Source: Sipunculus nudus (Eukaryota; Annelida; Sipuncula; Golfingiida; Sipunculidae). From it: 64,000 nucleotides of DNA. Both the position numbers and the translations under genes were made by a program. The stretch spans positions 3,552,019 to 3,616,018 of the forward strand of contig CM049306.1 in the NCBI GenBank assembly GCA_026874595.1. Reading direction: 5' to 3'. Each line of letters opens with the position of its first letter. The stretch's first letter is position 1. The notes beneath the pieces were generated by a model. It saw only the letters and a program-made list of their open reading frames with translations. It was not told the origin of the DNA and searched no databases. Shown here one piece after another: positions 1 to 12,489 of this stretch.

Positions 1-728
1 TAGCAATTGACCTCTCGTGTTCAGTAATCTCCTGAAACTCATGTCTGTTAAAAAGTTTAGCTGAAAGAGGGCAAGTCTGTTAGAAGAAAGGACTGAATAT
101 TTAATATTTATTTAATATATATATTGAGGAAAATGCAGCATATTTGAGGTGGATAACCACGAAACCTGAAGAATCCATACTGAAATAGCTGAACGTTTTC
201 CTGGAACGCATGTTACGTAATTATGCCTATAGCTGTTGGAAACCTTCTATAAAGTGCTTGCCGTCCTCTGAACTATTTCTTATAAGTTTTTACTTACGTT
301 TTTTATCTACCTGTGTCCTGTTTTTTCTTTACGTATGTCCAGTTTGCACTTATAAATAATCTTCAGACAGTTGAGGCTGCTCTTTTGTCAAATCACGCTA
401 CAGTGGTGAACACGTTTATAGTAATTTACCGCAGTGTTTCTGCACTGTATGGAATCTGTTTCACCATTTAAAGAGTTTATATTATAAAGTTCGAGACAAC
501 CAGATAAGATTAAACCTAATCTGTGACTAGCCGTCAAATATAGACAATGTTTGCATTCATGCATGGTGAAGACATTTTTATTGAATGGTCTTCTTTTGAT
601 TGTTTGCTATCATTAATAAGCTGGGTACGCTGAATTCATTTTCCCCATTTCATTTCTCATGTACAGCTTGTCTGGTTTTTGACCCGACAGTATCTAAATC
701 TGCTTCAATTTGTTAAAGATTCATAAGT
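1..728. other. unassigned AT-rich non-coding DNA
   Basis: No open frame of note, RNA gene or clear repeat is visible in this stretch. It ends where the first GTCC-box repeat begins. Confidence 0.5.
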
Positions 729-1110
729 CGCTCAACTTACAGTCAGCTGAGCTACAGTCAGTTGAGCTATAGTTATTGGTCCGTCGTCCGTCCGTCCGTC
801 TGTCTGTCTGTCGTGCAGTCTGTCTGTCAGACAGTACGTTAGACCGGCACGTTTTGACACCGTTGAACCTAAAAAACTATAACGTTATATCCGGGGAGGT
901 CTATGAAATATCTCCTTTTAAACCTAAAATAAGGTAACTGTGATGTTTATCCTCCGAGCTATGGGGCTTGTTATGTAAAAGTAAAAATTTGATGCAAAAC
1001 CTCCAGTATCTTGATAGTTAATGCATGGATTGCACTGAATTTCGTCTTGAATATTAACCATGACTAGGGTTGTTAGTTCCCGAAAACTGGTGGCGCCACC
1101 TGCATTTTTT
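729..1110 (+). repeat. dispersed repeat family A, head module (GTCC box to GGTGGCGCCACC)
   Basis: The module starts with CAGCTGAGCTACAG-like sequence and a GTCC/GTCT simple run. It continues through a conserved 'gaggtctatgaaatatctcc' block and ends in a perfect GGTGGCGCCACC palindrome at 1089-1100. The same order of blocks is readable in reverse complement twice, at about 12490-12840 and 12845-13200. I recognise the 'cagctgagcta...gtccgtcgtccg' box as an abundant interspersed sequence of bivalve genomes (from memory, not searched). No coding capacity is seen. The transposon class is unknown; a non-autonomous DNA element or a satellite-derived dispersed repeat would both fit. Confidence 0.7.
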
Positions 1111-2000
1111 AAATTTTTTTACGATTTCTTTTTCTGTTTTATAGACCGTCAAATGACAACAGTTATGTCTTTTTCTCAACTGTGGTATCATCTAGTGTCC
1201 CGAAACCTTGGGTGTTTATTGATTATGACTGGTTACTTCCTGAAGACTTGTGGCGCCACCTATATTTTTCCTATAATTATGAATTGTTTCCTTTATTTTG
1301 TGACGGCCAAATTATATTGATACTATCAGATTTGCAACTGTGGTTTCTTTTTGTGTCCTTAACCTTGTGTATTATTATTGCCCGGCTTGAATAAGCAGAT
1401 GCCCTACAGTAAATCTTTTCCATTGGTCTCTCCGTCTGTTCGTCTTTCTGTATATTCGTCAAATTTGTTTCCTGATGATAACTCCAGTTTGGATTGATAT
1501 ATCGATTGTAAAATTGAATTATATACGGCCAACCTCTAATGCAAGAACTCATATTTTTGGGTCGTGAGGTCAAAGGTCATGGTCACAGGGTCCACTTATT
1601 TCCACGTATTTATTAGAAAACTTATTATTTATTTAGACTTATTTATTTAGAAAGCCAAACTTTTCATCCCAAACCTTCCGTCTAGCATAAATAGGTGACC
1701 TGCAAATGGAAGATGGGTCACAAGGTCAAAGATCAAGGTCACAGTGGCCATCTGTCCATATTTTTGTTTCTGGATGATAACTCCAGTTTGGATTACCATA
1801 TTTGTTTCAAACTTGATTTATATATGGTTCATTAATAAAGTAAGAACCCTTTTATTTTGGGGTCATGAATTCAAAGGTCAAGTTCACATGGGTCATCTGT
1901 CCACATATTTCTTTCAAGATGATAACTCCAGTTTGGATTGACGAAAGGATATCAAACTTGACTTATATATGGCTCACCATTAAAGTAAGAACCTTTTTAG
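1111..2000 (+). repeat. dispersed repeat family A, tail module rich in AGGTCA half-sites
   Basis: This stretch contains repeated 'gataactccagtttggatt' and 'ggtcaaaggtcaaggtcac' blocks spaced a few hundred bases apart (about 1480, 1780 and 1920). The same blocks occur in reverse complement at 10700-12480 and again on the plus strand at 5310-5640. A perfect AGGTCAAAGGTCA lies at 1567-1579. A second partial palindrome, GTGGCGCCAC, is at 1250-1259. Short open frames here are not convincing as genes. Together with 729-1110 it forms one composite unit. Confidence 0.6.
1567..1579 (+). promoter_or_regulatory. perfect DR1-type AGGTCA direct repeat inside family A
   Basis: The sequence AGGTCAAAGGTCA is two AGGTCA half-sites separated by one base. 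This matches the consensus for RXR-type and HNF4-type nuclear receptors. The match is exact; function is unproven, since it sits inside a repeat with several other half-sites and no gene start is visible nearby. Confidence 0.4.
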
Positions 2001-3700
2001 CTCAGCTGACTGAAAATCATCTGAGCTATAGCGATCACTCTTTGTCCGTCGTCCGTCTGTCTGTCCGTCTGTCCGTCCGTCCGTTAACCAGGCACAAATC
2101 GTAACCGCTGGACCTAGAACCTTGTAACTTGGGATTCTGAGAGGTCCACGAAAAATCTCCATGGAAACCAGAAATTAGGTCTCTGTTATTTCATACAAAA
2201 ACTTCAATATCTCATAAACTACTTGACTAATGGTCATGAGTTTTGGCATACATATTGATCATGAGATTTTCCATCACTTCCTGCAGCCTGGTGCCGCCAC
2301 CTGTATTTTTCGATTTTTTACGAATATTTTTCTCTATTTTTGAGACCCTTAAAAATGTGAACAGCTGTTAACAAGGCACAAGTCGTAAAGACTGGACCTA
2401 GAATCTTAATTCTTGACACACTGAGAGGTCCATGAAAAATCTCCTTGGAAACCAGAAATATGGTCTCTGTTACCCATATCCTTCGAGCTATGAGACCCCA
2501 AAGTACCCCCAGAATAGTCAAAAATTTCATACAAAAACTTCAATATCCCATTAACTACATCACTGATGGTCATTATTTTCGGCATACGTATTGATCATGA
2601 GATGTTTCATCGTTCCTGCAGACTGATGGCGCCACCTGTATTGTTTGATTTTTTTACGATTTTTTCCTCTATTTTTGAGACCTTTAAGGATGCTGTCATC
2701 TGTTAACGTGGCACAAATCGTAACGACTGGACCTAGAATCTTCATTCTCGACACACTGAGAGACCTATGAAAAGTCTCCAAGGAAACCAGAAATTAGGTC
2801 TCTGTTACCCATATCCTTTGAGCTATGGGGCCTCAAAGTACCCCCCCAGAATAGTAAAAACTTTCATACAAAAACTTCAATATCTCATTGACTACATCAC
2901 TGATGGTCATGATTTTTGGCATACGTATTGATCATGAGATGTTTCATCAGTTTCTGCAGACTGGTGGCGCCACCTGTATTTTTCAATTTTTACGAATTGT
3001 TTTCTCTATTTTTTAGACCTTTAAAAATGTGAACAGCTGTTAATAGGGCACAAATCATAAAGACTGGACCTAGAATCTTAATTCTTTACACACTGAGAGG
3101 TCCATGAAAAGTCTCCATGGAAACCTGAAATATGGTCTCTGTTACCCATATCCTTTGAGCTGTGGGGGGCTCCCAATAACCCCCAGAATAATAGAAAATT
3201 TGATAAAAACAAACTGCAACATCTCAATAACTACAACACTAATGGTCATGATTTTTTGCATACATATTGATCAAGAGGTGTTCCATCAGTTCCTGCAGAC
3301 TGTAGGCGCCACCTGTATTTTTTTCAAATTTTCACAATTTTTTTTCTCTAGTTTTGAGACCTTTAAGGATGTAGTTATCTGTCAACAGGGTACAAATCGT
3401 AACGACTGGACCTAGAATCTTCATTCTTGTCATGCAAGGAGGCCCATGAAAAGTGCCTGTGGAAACTTGAAATTAGGTCTCTTTTACCCATATCCTTCGA
3501 GCTATGGGACCCCAAAGTATCCCCAGAATAGTCAAAAAGCTATAGTACTCCGAAATATCCCTCAGAATAATGGACAATTTGATACAAAAGCTGAAGTATC
3601 TGAACAACTAATGCGGAGATCACTATGATTCTTTGCATGGATATTGACCATTAAGTGTTTTTATTAGTTTCTGCAGACTGGTGGAGCCACCTGTATTTTT
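2000..3700 (+). repeat. repeat family B, about 338-bp tandem units, five diverged copies
   Basis: The landmark 'gacctagaa' recurs near 2112, 2396, 2731, 3068 and 3410, giving spacings of about 284, 335, 337 and 342 bp. Each unit carries in order a 'gaggtccatgaaaaatctcc' block, 'ccatatcctttgagctatgg', 'ttgatcatgagatgtttcat', and 'ggtggcgccacctgtattttt'. The first unit is preceded by the GTCC box (about 2040-2085), so the array looks like an amplified form of family A's head module. The units differ by many substitutions and are therefore not recent. Confidence 0.75.
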
Positions 3701-3701
3701 G

Positions 3702-5145
3702 TATCCGCCAAAACGAAGTTTTGCGGATACTATGTTTTTGACCGGGTTCCGCCGCCGCCACGTTCGTTTCCAGAGAACTCCTCTGAGACTAATGGACCGA
3801 TTTTTCCGAAACTTACATCAATTATCGGGTCACATGTGAACTGGTATCTAACCAATTTGCGCTGACCTCTGACCTTTCCTCTCTATCCACCGTCCATTTG
3901 TGCGTCTGTTTCCACACATAAACCCTCATATCTCGGGAACTGTTTGACCGATCAGGAAATAAAATTTATACAAATGTAGCCTTTGGATTGCTTTATAACA
4001 TACACACAAAATGGTGCCGCCACCTGTAATCATGTTTGCACAGTGTCCATCTGTTCATCTGCCTTGGGTTAAAATCACTCATATCTCTGCGGTGAATTGA
4101 CTAATTCATTTGAAATTCGTCATGTGTATACATCCTGGATAGCTTTCTTGATTTTATGACAGGTGGCGCCACCTAAATTCACGTTCACGCTGATCACATC
4201 CAAGCTTATATCTGGGGAACCGTTTGACCGATCAGGAAATAAAATTTATACAAATGTAGCCCTTGGGTAGCTCTATAACATACACACAAAATGGTGGCGC
4301 CACCTGTAACCATGTTTGCACAGTGTCCATCTGTTCATCTGCCTTGGGTTAAAATCACTCATATCTCTTAAGTGAATTGACAAATTCACCTGAAATTCGG
4401 CATGCGTATACATCCAGGATAGCTTTCTTGATTTTATGACAGGTGGCGCCACCTACATTCACGTTCACGCTGATGCCATCCAAGCTCATATCTCGGGAAC
4501 CGTTTGACCGATAGGGCCAAAATTTTGCATGTGTATAGATCTCACATAGCTCTATCATACGCAAAACTGATGGCGCCACCTGCAACCATTTTTGCCCAGC
4601 GTCTGTCTGTTTGTTTTCCGTGGGATAATGTCACTCATATCTCGGCAGTGGTTTTACATATCTGCCTAAAAATTTGCAGTTTTATACATCCTGGATAGCT
4701 TTCTTTATTTTATGACAGGTGGCGCCACCTACATTCTAGTTAACGCTGCACACATCCAAGCTCATATCTCAGGAACCATTTGACCGATTGGGCCAAAATT
4801 GTGCATGTGTTTAGATCTCACATAGGTCTTTACCATACACAAAACTGGAGGGGCCACCTGCAACCATTTTAGCACAGCGTCTGTCTGTTTGTCTGCCGTG
4901 GGCTAAAATCACTCATATACATGTAGTGGTTTGACTTTTCTGCCTAAAATTTTGCATATGTATACAACTTGGACAGCTTTCTGGATTTGTGGTAGGTGGC
5001 ACAACCTACATACACATTTAGGCTGCAGACATCCATGCTAATATGCAACATACCTCACTCTATTTCCCCTTGCCACTCAATCCATGCCTCACTTCACCCG
5101 TTCCACTCTAATTTTGCGGATACACGTAGTCACTTGTCGGCTACC
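3702..5145 (+). mobile_element. repeat family C element, ends TATCCGCC / GGCGGATA-like
   Basis: The left end at about 3702-3731 is a hairpin: TATCCGCCAAAAC is followed by GTTTTGCGGATA. The right end near 5114-5125 reads TTTTGCGGATA again, followed by a short tail. Between them lie about four units of roughly 278 bp. The landmark 'cacctg(t/c)aa(t/c)cat' is at 4021, 4301, 4577 and 4855. Most units carry two GGTGGCGCCACC palindromes about 140 bp apart. The right end recurs in reverse complement at 24940-25070 and the interior at 25880-26300. There is no coding capacity; the class is unknown, and a non-autonomous DNA transposon with an internal satellite is a reasonable guess. Confidence 0.6.
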
Positions 5146-5309
5146 CGTATTCTCGTTTTTAAAGTTTACACATTTTTTCTCTATTTTTGAGATATATAAA
5201 TACAGACTAAATCTTGGCCCGTTGGTTAATCTGTTTGATGCTTCAGTTGAATGGGTATATACTACCATTCTGATGATAAAATTTCCTTTTGCGAATCTCT
5301 TCCAAGTCA

Positions 5310-5910
5310 GCTAAGCGTCATGACCCATGGGTCACTTGTTGATTTTGGGGCTATAAGGCCAGGGTCAGGGTCACAGGTCACTTCTTTAAAAAAGAATGTG
5401 GATGCATTTTAAGCTATCCTTTTTTACCCCAAACGTTCCATCTTCCACATGTGGATTACCTGGCAATAGGGTACAGTTCTGTTTGATTTTGGGGTCACAA
5501 GCTCAAAGGCCAAGGTTACAGGGGACATCCATTCACAAATTAGTTAATAGATGATAACTCCAGTTTGGTTAGACAGATTTGCTTCAAACTTGATCACAGG
5601 ACCCACATTTTGAAAAGCTTATAAATCTAGGCCTACACATTTTTCCTTTTTATTATAATTTACATGCAAATTACAGTCACATAGTTTTAATACCACTACT
5701 AATACTACTACTACTTCTACAAATATGTCATCATGAGAGCTCTTGCATATTTCATGTAGCCAAAAAAAGTACAAACTCCAAATATGAGTATTGTGTACAT
5801 TTCACAAATAATGATATACAAATAAAAATAATTTCAATATGTTAAGTTTGATAAAAACTTCTCATAATCAACTTCAGCTGAGCGCTTAGACCCATAGGTC
5901 GCTTGTTTAA
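5310..5910 (+). repeat. dispersed repeat family A relic (tail module)
   Basis: A GACCCATGGGTC palindrome at 5322-5333 opens this copy. Blocks 'ggtcagggtcacaggtcac' and 'gataactccagtttggtt' follow, as in 1111-2000. A second boundary block, 'cagctgagcgcttagaccc', is at about 5876-5895. The part at 5640-5860 is AT-rich and not assignable. Confidence 0.5.
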
Positions 5911-6420
5911 ACAGAACCGTCATAATGCCACCATAATACAGAACCATCCTAGGAACCAATAACTAACAAACATAGACAACCAGGGAATCATGTAACGTAT
6001 TCTCCTGATTTCCTTAATTTTCTTTTCCTCCACCGTCTCTTGTTAATCCTGATCTGGGAGTCAGATTTTGTTTTTTTTATAGACATGTCGATTGGCGTTT
6101 GTTCATGCTCAATTTTGTCTGTTTACAAGACATCTAGGTCGTTCTCAATACTAGTTTAGATCCCTTCTGATAAAATAAGTGATAAAAGGGGAGATACCTG
6201 AAGCAGATGCAGCTTTCTCTTTAGGGCATTTTGTCCGGTCTCAGACATCTTTGATGTCATCCTTTTAGTGAACTCGGGTTCAGCGACCCCTGTCTGTGGT
6301 ATAGTCAGCCTGTGATTTCTAAAGCCACAGACACGGCCGGCATTTTTGTATTTGGGTCGCACTCTTACTGATATGAAAGTGACAACTGGCTGGACAGCTG
6401 TTGTCTAATGTTGTACGGCA
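5911..6420. other. unassigned sequence before the 68-bp array
   Basis: No gene is recognised here. A 68-codon minus-strand open frame at 6156-6362 has no family features I know, and nothing supports it as coding. Confidence 0.4.
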
Positions 6421-6424
6421 AAGA

Positions 6425-8555
6425 GAAGCATCGTTATCCCTGACCGCCGTCTGAAAATCAACCGAACGCCGTGATATAAACCTGTGATCACAGACAACAC
6501 CCGTCCCTGACCGGCCGTCTGAAAATCAACCAGAAACGATGACATAAACCTGTGATCACAGACAATTCCCGTCCCTGACCGGCCGTCTGAAAATCAACCA
6601 GACGCCGTGACATAAACCTGTGATCACAGACAACACCCGTCCCAGACCGGCCGTCTTAAAATCGCACAAGACGCCGTGAAATAAACCTGTGATCACAGGC
6701 ATCACCCGTCCCTGACCGGCTGTCTGAAAATCAACCGGACGCCATGAAATAAACCTGTGATCACAGACAACACCCGTCCCTGACAGGCCGTCTGAAAATC
6801 ATAGCAGACGCCGTGAAATAAACCTGTGATGACAGGCAACACCCGTCCCTGACCGGCTGTCTGAAAATCAACCAGACACGATGACATAAACCTGTGATCA
6901 CAGACAACACCCGTCCCTGACCGGCCGTCTGAAATTAAACATCGCCGTAATTAAACCTGTGATCACAGACAACTACCGTCCCTGACCGGCCGTCTGAAAA
7001 TCAACCAGACGCCGTGACATAAACAACACCCGTTCCTGACCGACAACACCCGTCCCTGACCGGCCGTCTGAAAATCATACTAGACACGATGAAATAAACC
7101 TCTGATCACAGACAACACCCGTCCCTTACCTGCCGTCTGAAAATCAACCAGACGCCGAGACATGAACCTGTGATCACAGACAACACCCGTCCCTGACAGG
7201 CCGTCTGAAAATCAACCAGACACGATGAAATAAACCTGTGATCACAGACAACAACCGTCCCTGACCGACCGTCTGAAAATCATACCAGACACGATGACAT
7301 AAACCTGTGATCACCGACAACACCCGTCCCTGACCGGGCCGTCTGAAAATCAACCAGACACGATGACATGAACCTGTAATATCAGACAACACCTGTCCCT
7401 GACCGGCCGTCTGAAAATCGCACAAGACGCCGTGACATAAACCTGTGATCACAGACAACACCCGTCCCTGACCGGCCGTCTGAAAATCAACCAGACACGA
7501 TGACATAAACCTGTGATCACAGACAATACCCGTCCCTGACCGGCCGTCTGAAAATCAACCAGACACGATGACATAAACCTATGATCACAGGCAACACCCG
7601 TCCCGACCGGCCGTCTGAAAATCAACCAGACACGATGAAATAAACCTGTGATCACAGACAACACCCGTCCCTGACCGGCCGTCTGAAAACAACCAGACAC
7701 GATGACATAAACCTGTGATCACAGACAATACCCGTCCCTGACCGGCTGTCTGAAAATCAACCGGACGCCGTGAAATAAACCTGTGATCACAGACAACACC
7801 CGTCCCTGACAGGCCGTCTGAAAATCATAGCAGACGCCGTGAAATAAACCTGTGATGACAGGCAACACCCGTCCCTGACCGGCCGTCTAACAATCAACCA
7901 GACACGATGACATAAACCTGTGATCACTGACAACACCCGTCTCTGACCGGCCGTCTGAAAATCAACCAGACACGATGACATAAACCTGTGATCACAGACA
8001 ACACCCGTCCCTGACCGGCCGTCTGAAAATCAACCAGACACGATGACATAAACCTGTGATCACAGACAACACCCGTCCCGACCGGCCGTCTGAAAATCAA
8101 CCAGACACGATGACATAAACCTGTGATCACAGACAACACCCGTCCCTGACCGGCCGTCTGAAAATCAACCAGACACGATGACATAAACCTGTGATCACAG
8201 ACAACAACCGTCCCTGACCGACCGTCTGAAAATCATACCAGACACGATGACATAAACCTGTGATCACCGACAACACCCGTCCCTGACCGGCCGTCTGAAA
8301 ATCAACCAGACACGATGACATGAACCTGTAATATCAGACAACACCTGTCCCTGACCGGCCGTCTGAAAATCGCACAAGACGCCGTGACATAAACCTGTGA
8401 TCACAGACAACACCCGTCCCTGACCGGCCGTCTGAAAATCAACCAGACACGATGACATAAACCTGTGATCACAGACAACACCCGTCCCTGACCGACCGTC
8501 TGAAAATCATACCAGACACGATGACATAAACCTGTGATCACCGACAACACTCATT
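6425..8555. repeat. 68-bp minisatellite, about 31 copies, with a 952-bp higher-order repeat
   Basis: The unit runs from 'cctgtgatcacagacaacac' through 'cgtccctgaccggccgtctg' to 'caaccagacacgatgacata' and is 68 bp long. Each unit contains the perfect palindrome TGTGATCACA and the core CGGCCG. Rare variant units (with 'tgaacctgtaatatcagaca') recur at about 7369 and 8321, which is 952 bp or exactly 14 units apart, so a block of units has been duplicated. Minus-strand open frames with VITGL and DFQTAGQG motifs are translations of this array and are not genes. Confidence 0.92.
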
Positions 8556-10050
8556 CTTCGTGATATTTAGATATTTACTTAATTGAGATGCTGATATAAA
8601 CATCGGATGTGAGACCATCAACTCTTGCTCAATCTCGTAATAAATTTCACTCTCGTAATACAAATATTTCACTTTTTCTGATTCTCTCTCCTTTTTTTTT
8701 ATAACTGATATCAAAGAACTTCATAGTTGAAAAAAATAAACATCATTGGTCGCATAATGTTCCAAGAGAGATATGGAATCCTTTACAATCATTGTCTTCT
8801 AAACCTAGTCATATTTCCCTTTTTTGTAATACATATATAATAACAAAAAATGAGCTAGGCCTAAATGCTTCCTTAAGGCTGTTTGTCAAAACTAAGAATG
8901 TGTTGCTTCCAGATTTTTTTTGCAGAGAAATTCGTTTAGGATGGGTCACATAACATAAGTCCATTACTAATAAAAAAAATTGTAATTTGATATTTGAATT
9001 TGTAATATAAAGGTAAAAGTTACACCAAGGGCACGCCCCTTATAAAGTAGTAAAGTGATGCAGTTGTTCGTTTTATGTCTGCTTTAACCACTGCTAACTT
9101 TTGCACAGCTTGCCGGTTTTGCCACCGGGTGCTGGCACATGGCCAAAAATTAGTGTCCTCTGATTGGTGTTCTTGTTCATGTACATATATACAATAAGCC
9201 CGCCAGCTTCGGCTTCCTCCGCCTGTGTTTACACCTGCTGAATTAAGTTATATAATATCTAAATCCCCGTTTTATACATTCGTATATCATGAGGCGATAA
9301 TATCTTGTGATATCAGGTTTTGTTCCCTTAATTCATGCCAGATGCCTGTGGAAGTATAGTGTTATGTTTGCAGGGATATAAACATGTAGATATGACTAGT
9401 TTATACCTATTTACTACAGCGGACAGACGTTTAATGAGATGTGGGTATTATTTTAAGAGATTTTTATTGTGATATCTAACAAGGCACGAGTAAATACTCT
9501 AGCCCGGGGCGGGTATAAAGTACTGTTGTATACGTCACAGTAAATTTAACTTAAGCCCATAATCCACATATGATGACAATGCACCTGTTTGCTCTGTATT
9601 GTTCCCATAGGTTATCCTTTTTTTCCTGAATTTCCGGAGCGTATTCTATTCTTTGTTACTGAACAATGTTTTTGAAAATAAATAGGGGACGAATTACATT
9701 GCAACTGCTATACCATATGTGTGTCTCATTATTGACAACAAACTGGTTGCATTTCGCAAAGAGAAGGGTTCTCCACCTTGATTTTATGATAACCTTTGAT
9801 CCCCGGCTTTGTCAACGGTGATATTGAGTTCCCGAGGCGTGGTATCACGACATGTGCAGCTTAAATTAAACTGATAAAAAAGGGACAGCATTTGTTGTGG
9901 GATCGAATTACAAGTGTGAGCACGGTGCTTGGAGACAACGAATTCAAACCAATCGGCTTCTCATGTGACGCAATTTTCTCCAGTGTTTACAAACACTGTC
10001 CAACTACAAGCGTGCCGAACCCCATTTGTCAAGAGCGAATTCAACATGCG

Positions 10051-10052
<2 letters not shown>

Positions 10053-10106
<54 letters not shown>

Positions 10107-10128
10107 GTGTGTGTGTGTGTGTATATAT
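10053..10128. repeat. (AT)n then (GT)n compound microsatellite
   Basis: An uninterrupted AT run of about 45 bp passes into a short GT run and back to AT. Confidence 0.95.
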
Positions 10129-10369
10129 TATATAGTCGTTAGTGTGAACACGACTTTAACTAGAGCACACATTGGATTCGTTTAGATACGTTCTGTTGCA
10201 GATTTCGTGAAAGAAACATTAAATGCTGTGCTTATAATGGCATTAATTTTAAATGTCGACCAGCAAACATAATCTGCATTTAATTATGGTTTTTTAGATT
10301 TGATTGTGTTGATCAAGTCATAATATATAACCTATTATTAATATATAACCTATATTTGGTTGCATAGAC

Positions 10370-10372
<3 letters not shown>

Positions 10373-10423
<51 letters not shown>
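10373..10423. repeat. (AT)n microsatellite
   Basis: About 25 uninterrupted AT dinucleotides. Confidence 0.95.
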
Positions 10424-10424
<1 letters not shown>

Positions 10425-10689
10425 ATTGTTAAAACCCTTGTCGAGTGGGAAATTTAATTTTCTTATTATCATAGATTCAGGGGAATTCATGGCAACTCGA
10501 TGTTGTCTCACGACTTCCTTTGGAGACCAAAAAGCGGGCCGCGGACATCTGCCGCCTGCATGTAGCGTAATAGTTGATTCAGCAACTATGTTGTTGAAAG
10601 AATTCAGGAAAAGGCCTTACCTTTCATCAAGATAAAGAGTTTCACGCTTGACGCAGGGACATTGTTAACAGTGATGTTTGTAATATGAT

Positions 10690-12480
10690 TTTTACATGAT
10701 AACTAGGAACCCATTGGTCTCGAAGCTCAGCTGAACTTGTCTTTCAGGATATTTTCATTTGCTTTTCAAAATGTGGGTCCTTGACCTTAGGAACAAAAAT
10801 TCTGAGAACTTAATATCCTTGAACTTACAGCATTTTGATTTTCATTTCAATTAAAAAAAAAAGTGGGTCCAGTGACAGTGACCTCTGACCAGATAACCTC
10901 AAAATCTACAGATTTTTACCACTTTTGGCAGGTAAGCCATAGATGGAGGATGGGAGGTTTGGGATGAAAGGTTTGATTTACAATGCATCCACAATCTTTC
11001 AAAATGTGGGTCCAGTGACCTTCACATTTAACCTAGGGTTCCCAAAATCAAAATGATTTTTACTTAAATGATGGGTCATAAACATATATAATTTGAAGCC
11101 AATCTTTTTTTATCCAAACCAGAGTTATAATCCATAAACTAATTTGCGGATGTGCCCCGTGACCCTGACCTTTTATCTTGTGACCCCAAAATCAAAAACA
11201 AAATCTGAATGATCGAAGGTTTGTGATGAAAAGTTTGGCTTAAAATGCACCCACAATCTTTTTAAAGAAATGGGTCCTGTGACCTTGACCTTTGAACTCA
11301 TGACCCAAAGTCGATAGGCTTCTTACAATAGTGGTGGGCCATATATAACTTAAGTTTAAAGCAGTTTGTCAAACCAAAATAGAATAATCATCTGGAAACT
11401 AATTTGTGGACAGATGGTTCCTGTGACCTTGACCTTTTACCTGTGACATCAAATTCAATGGGCTCTTGCCATAATAGCAGGTCAACGATATACGCAAGAT
11501 AGAAGGATTCGGCTGAAAAGTTTGGCTTAAAACGCATCCACTTTCTGTTTTAATCACCATTGACCTGATGACCACAAATCATTAGGGTTCTTGCTTTCTC
11601 GGTGGGCCATACATGATCCAATTTCACATTCACAACAAATTTGTGGATCGAGGAACAGACAAACAGATGGGGGGATGGACATATAGACAGATAGGGTGAT
11701 TACAAAAGAGCATCCACTTATGATCAGTAAACCCACCAGGTTTCGAGACACTAGATGAAACCATTGCATGATAAACTGACATGATTTCTGTCAGTTTATA
11801 GTCTAAGAAATAGTTACTAGGGACCCATGGGCCTCGACGCTCAGCTGAATTTGTCTATTAGGATATTTTTAAAGAAAATTTTTCAGAATGACAGTCCTGT
11901 GACTTTAACCAATGACCTTGCGAACAAAAAAACCTTTGAACTTATCATCCTTGAACTCTCAGCATTTAGATTAATGTAACAATCAGACTTTTAAATAGTG
12001 ACCTTGACCTCTGACCAGGTAACCTCGAAATCTAAAGATTTCCTCACTATGGGCAAGTAAGCCATGTGTGAATTATGGAAAGTTCGGGATGAAAAGTTTG
12101 ATTTACAGTGCATCCAAAATCATTTTAAGGATGTGACTCCTGTGAACTTCAACTGGACCCTGAAAATCAAAGTGAATTTACTCATAATCTTTTTAAATAA
12201 AAGAGTCCTGAGACCTTGACCTTTGACCTCGTGACCTCAAAATCATATAAGTTCTTGATTTAGTTCTGGGCCATATGAAAATAAAGTTTGAGATCCATGT
12301 GTCCATCAAACTTGGAGTTATCATCTGGAAACAAATTTATGTGGATGGACGGATGGACAGACAGACAGATGGGGTGATTACCATAGAGCATCCATTTGTG
12401 ATCAATAAACACACCAGGTTTTGGGACACTAGATGTAATCACAGCTGAGAAACTGACAAAAATAACAAAGCAAAAAAATT
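10690..12480 (-). repeat. dispersed repeat family A, inverted tail modules (two in tandem)
   Basis: Read in reverse complement this repeats the half-site-rich tail seen at 1111-2000. Examples are 'gtgaccttgacctttgaact' near 11280, 'gaccttgacctttgacctcg' near 12213 and 'tggagttatcatctggaaac' near 12312. Two boundary blocks of the form 'actagg(a/g)acccat(t/g)gg' at about 10703 and 11817 show two modules head to tail. The TGACCTTTGACCT at 12217-12229 is a perfect reverse DR1. Confidence 0.6.
12217..12229 (-). promoter_or_regulatory. perfect DR1-type AGGTCA direct repeat inside inverted family A
   Basis: TGACCTTTGACCT is the reverse complement of AGGTCAAAGGTCA. The match to the nuclear-receptor DR1 consensus is exact; activity is unknown. 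Confidence 0.35.
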
Positions 12481-12489
12481 ACAATAACA

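Larger units (their letters stand above)
8556..10690. other. unassigned AT-rich DNA
   Basis: There is no supported gene or RNA. Two microsatellites inside it are listed separately. Open frames with long Tyr-Ile runs are translations of the (AT)n tract. Confidence 0.45.

Noticed and set aside
6425-8555. CRISPR array
   Set aside because: Units are directly adjacent with no unique spacers, there are no cas genes, and the DNA is from an animal.
6425-8555. CRP-like operator sites (TGTGATCACA)
   Set aside because: The bacterial CRP consensus is longer and the context is eukaryotic; the match is a feature of the repeat unit.
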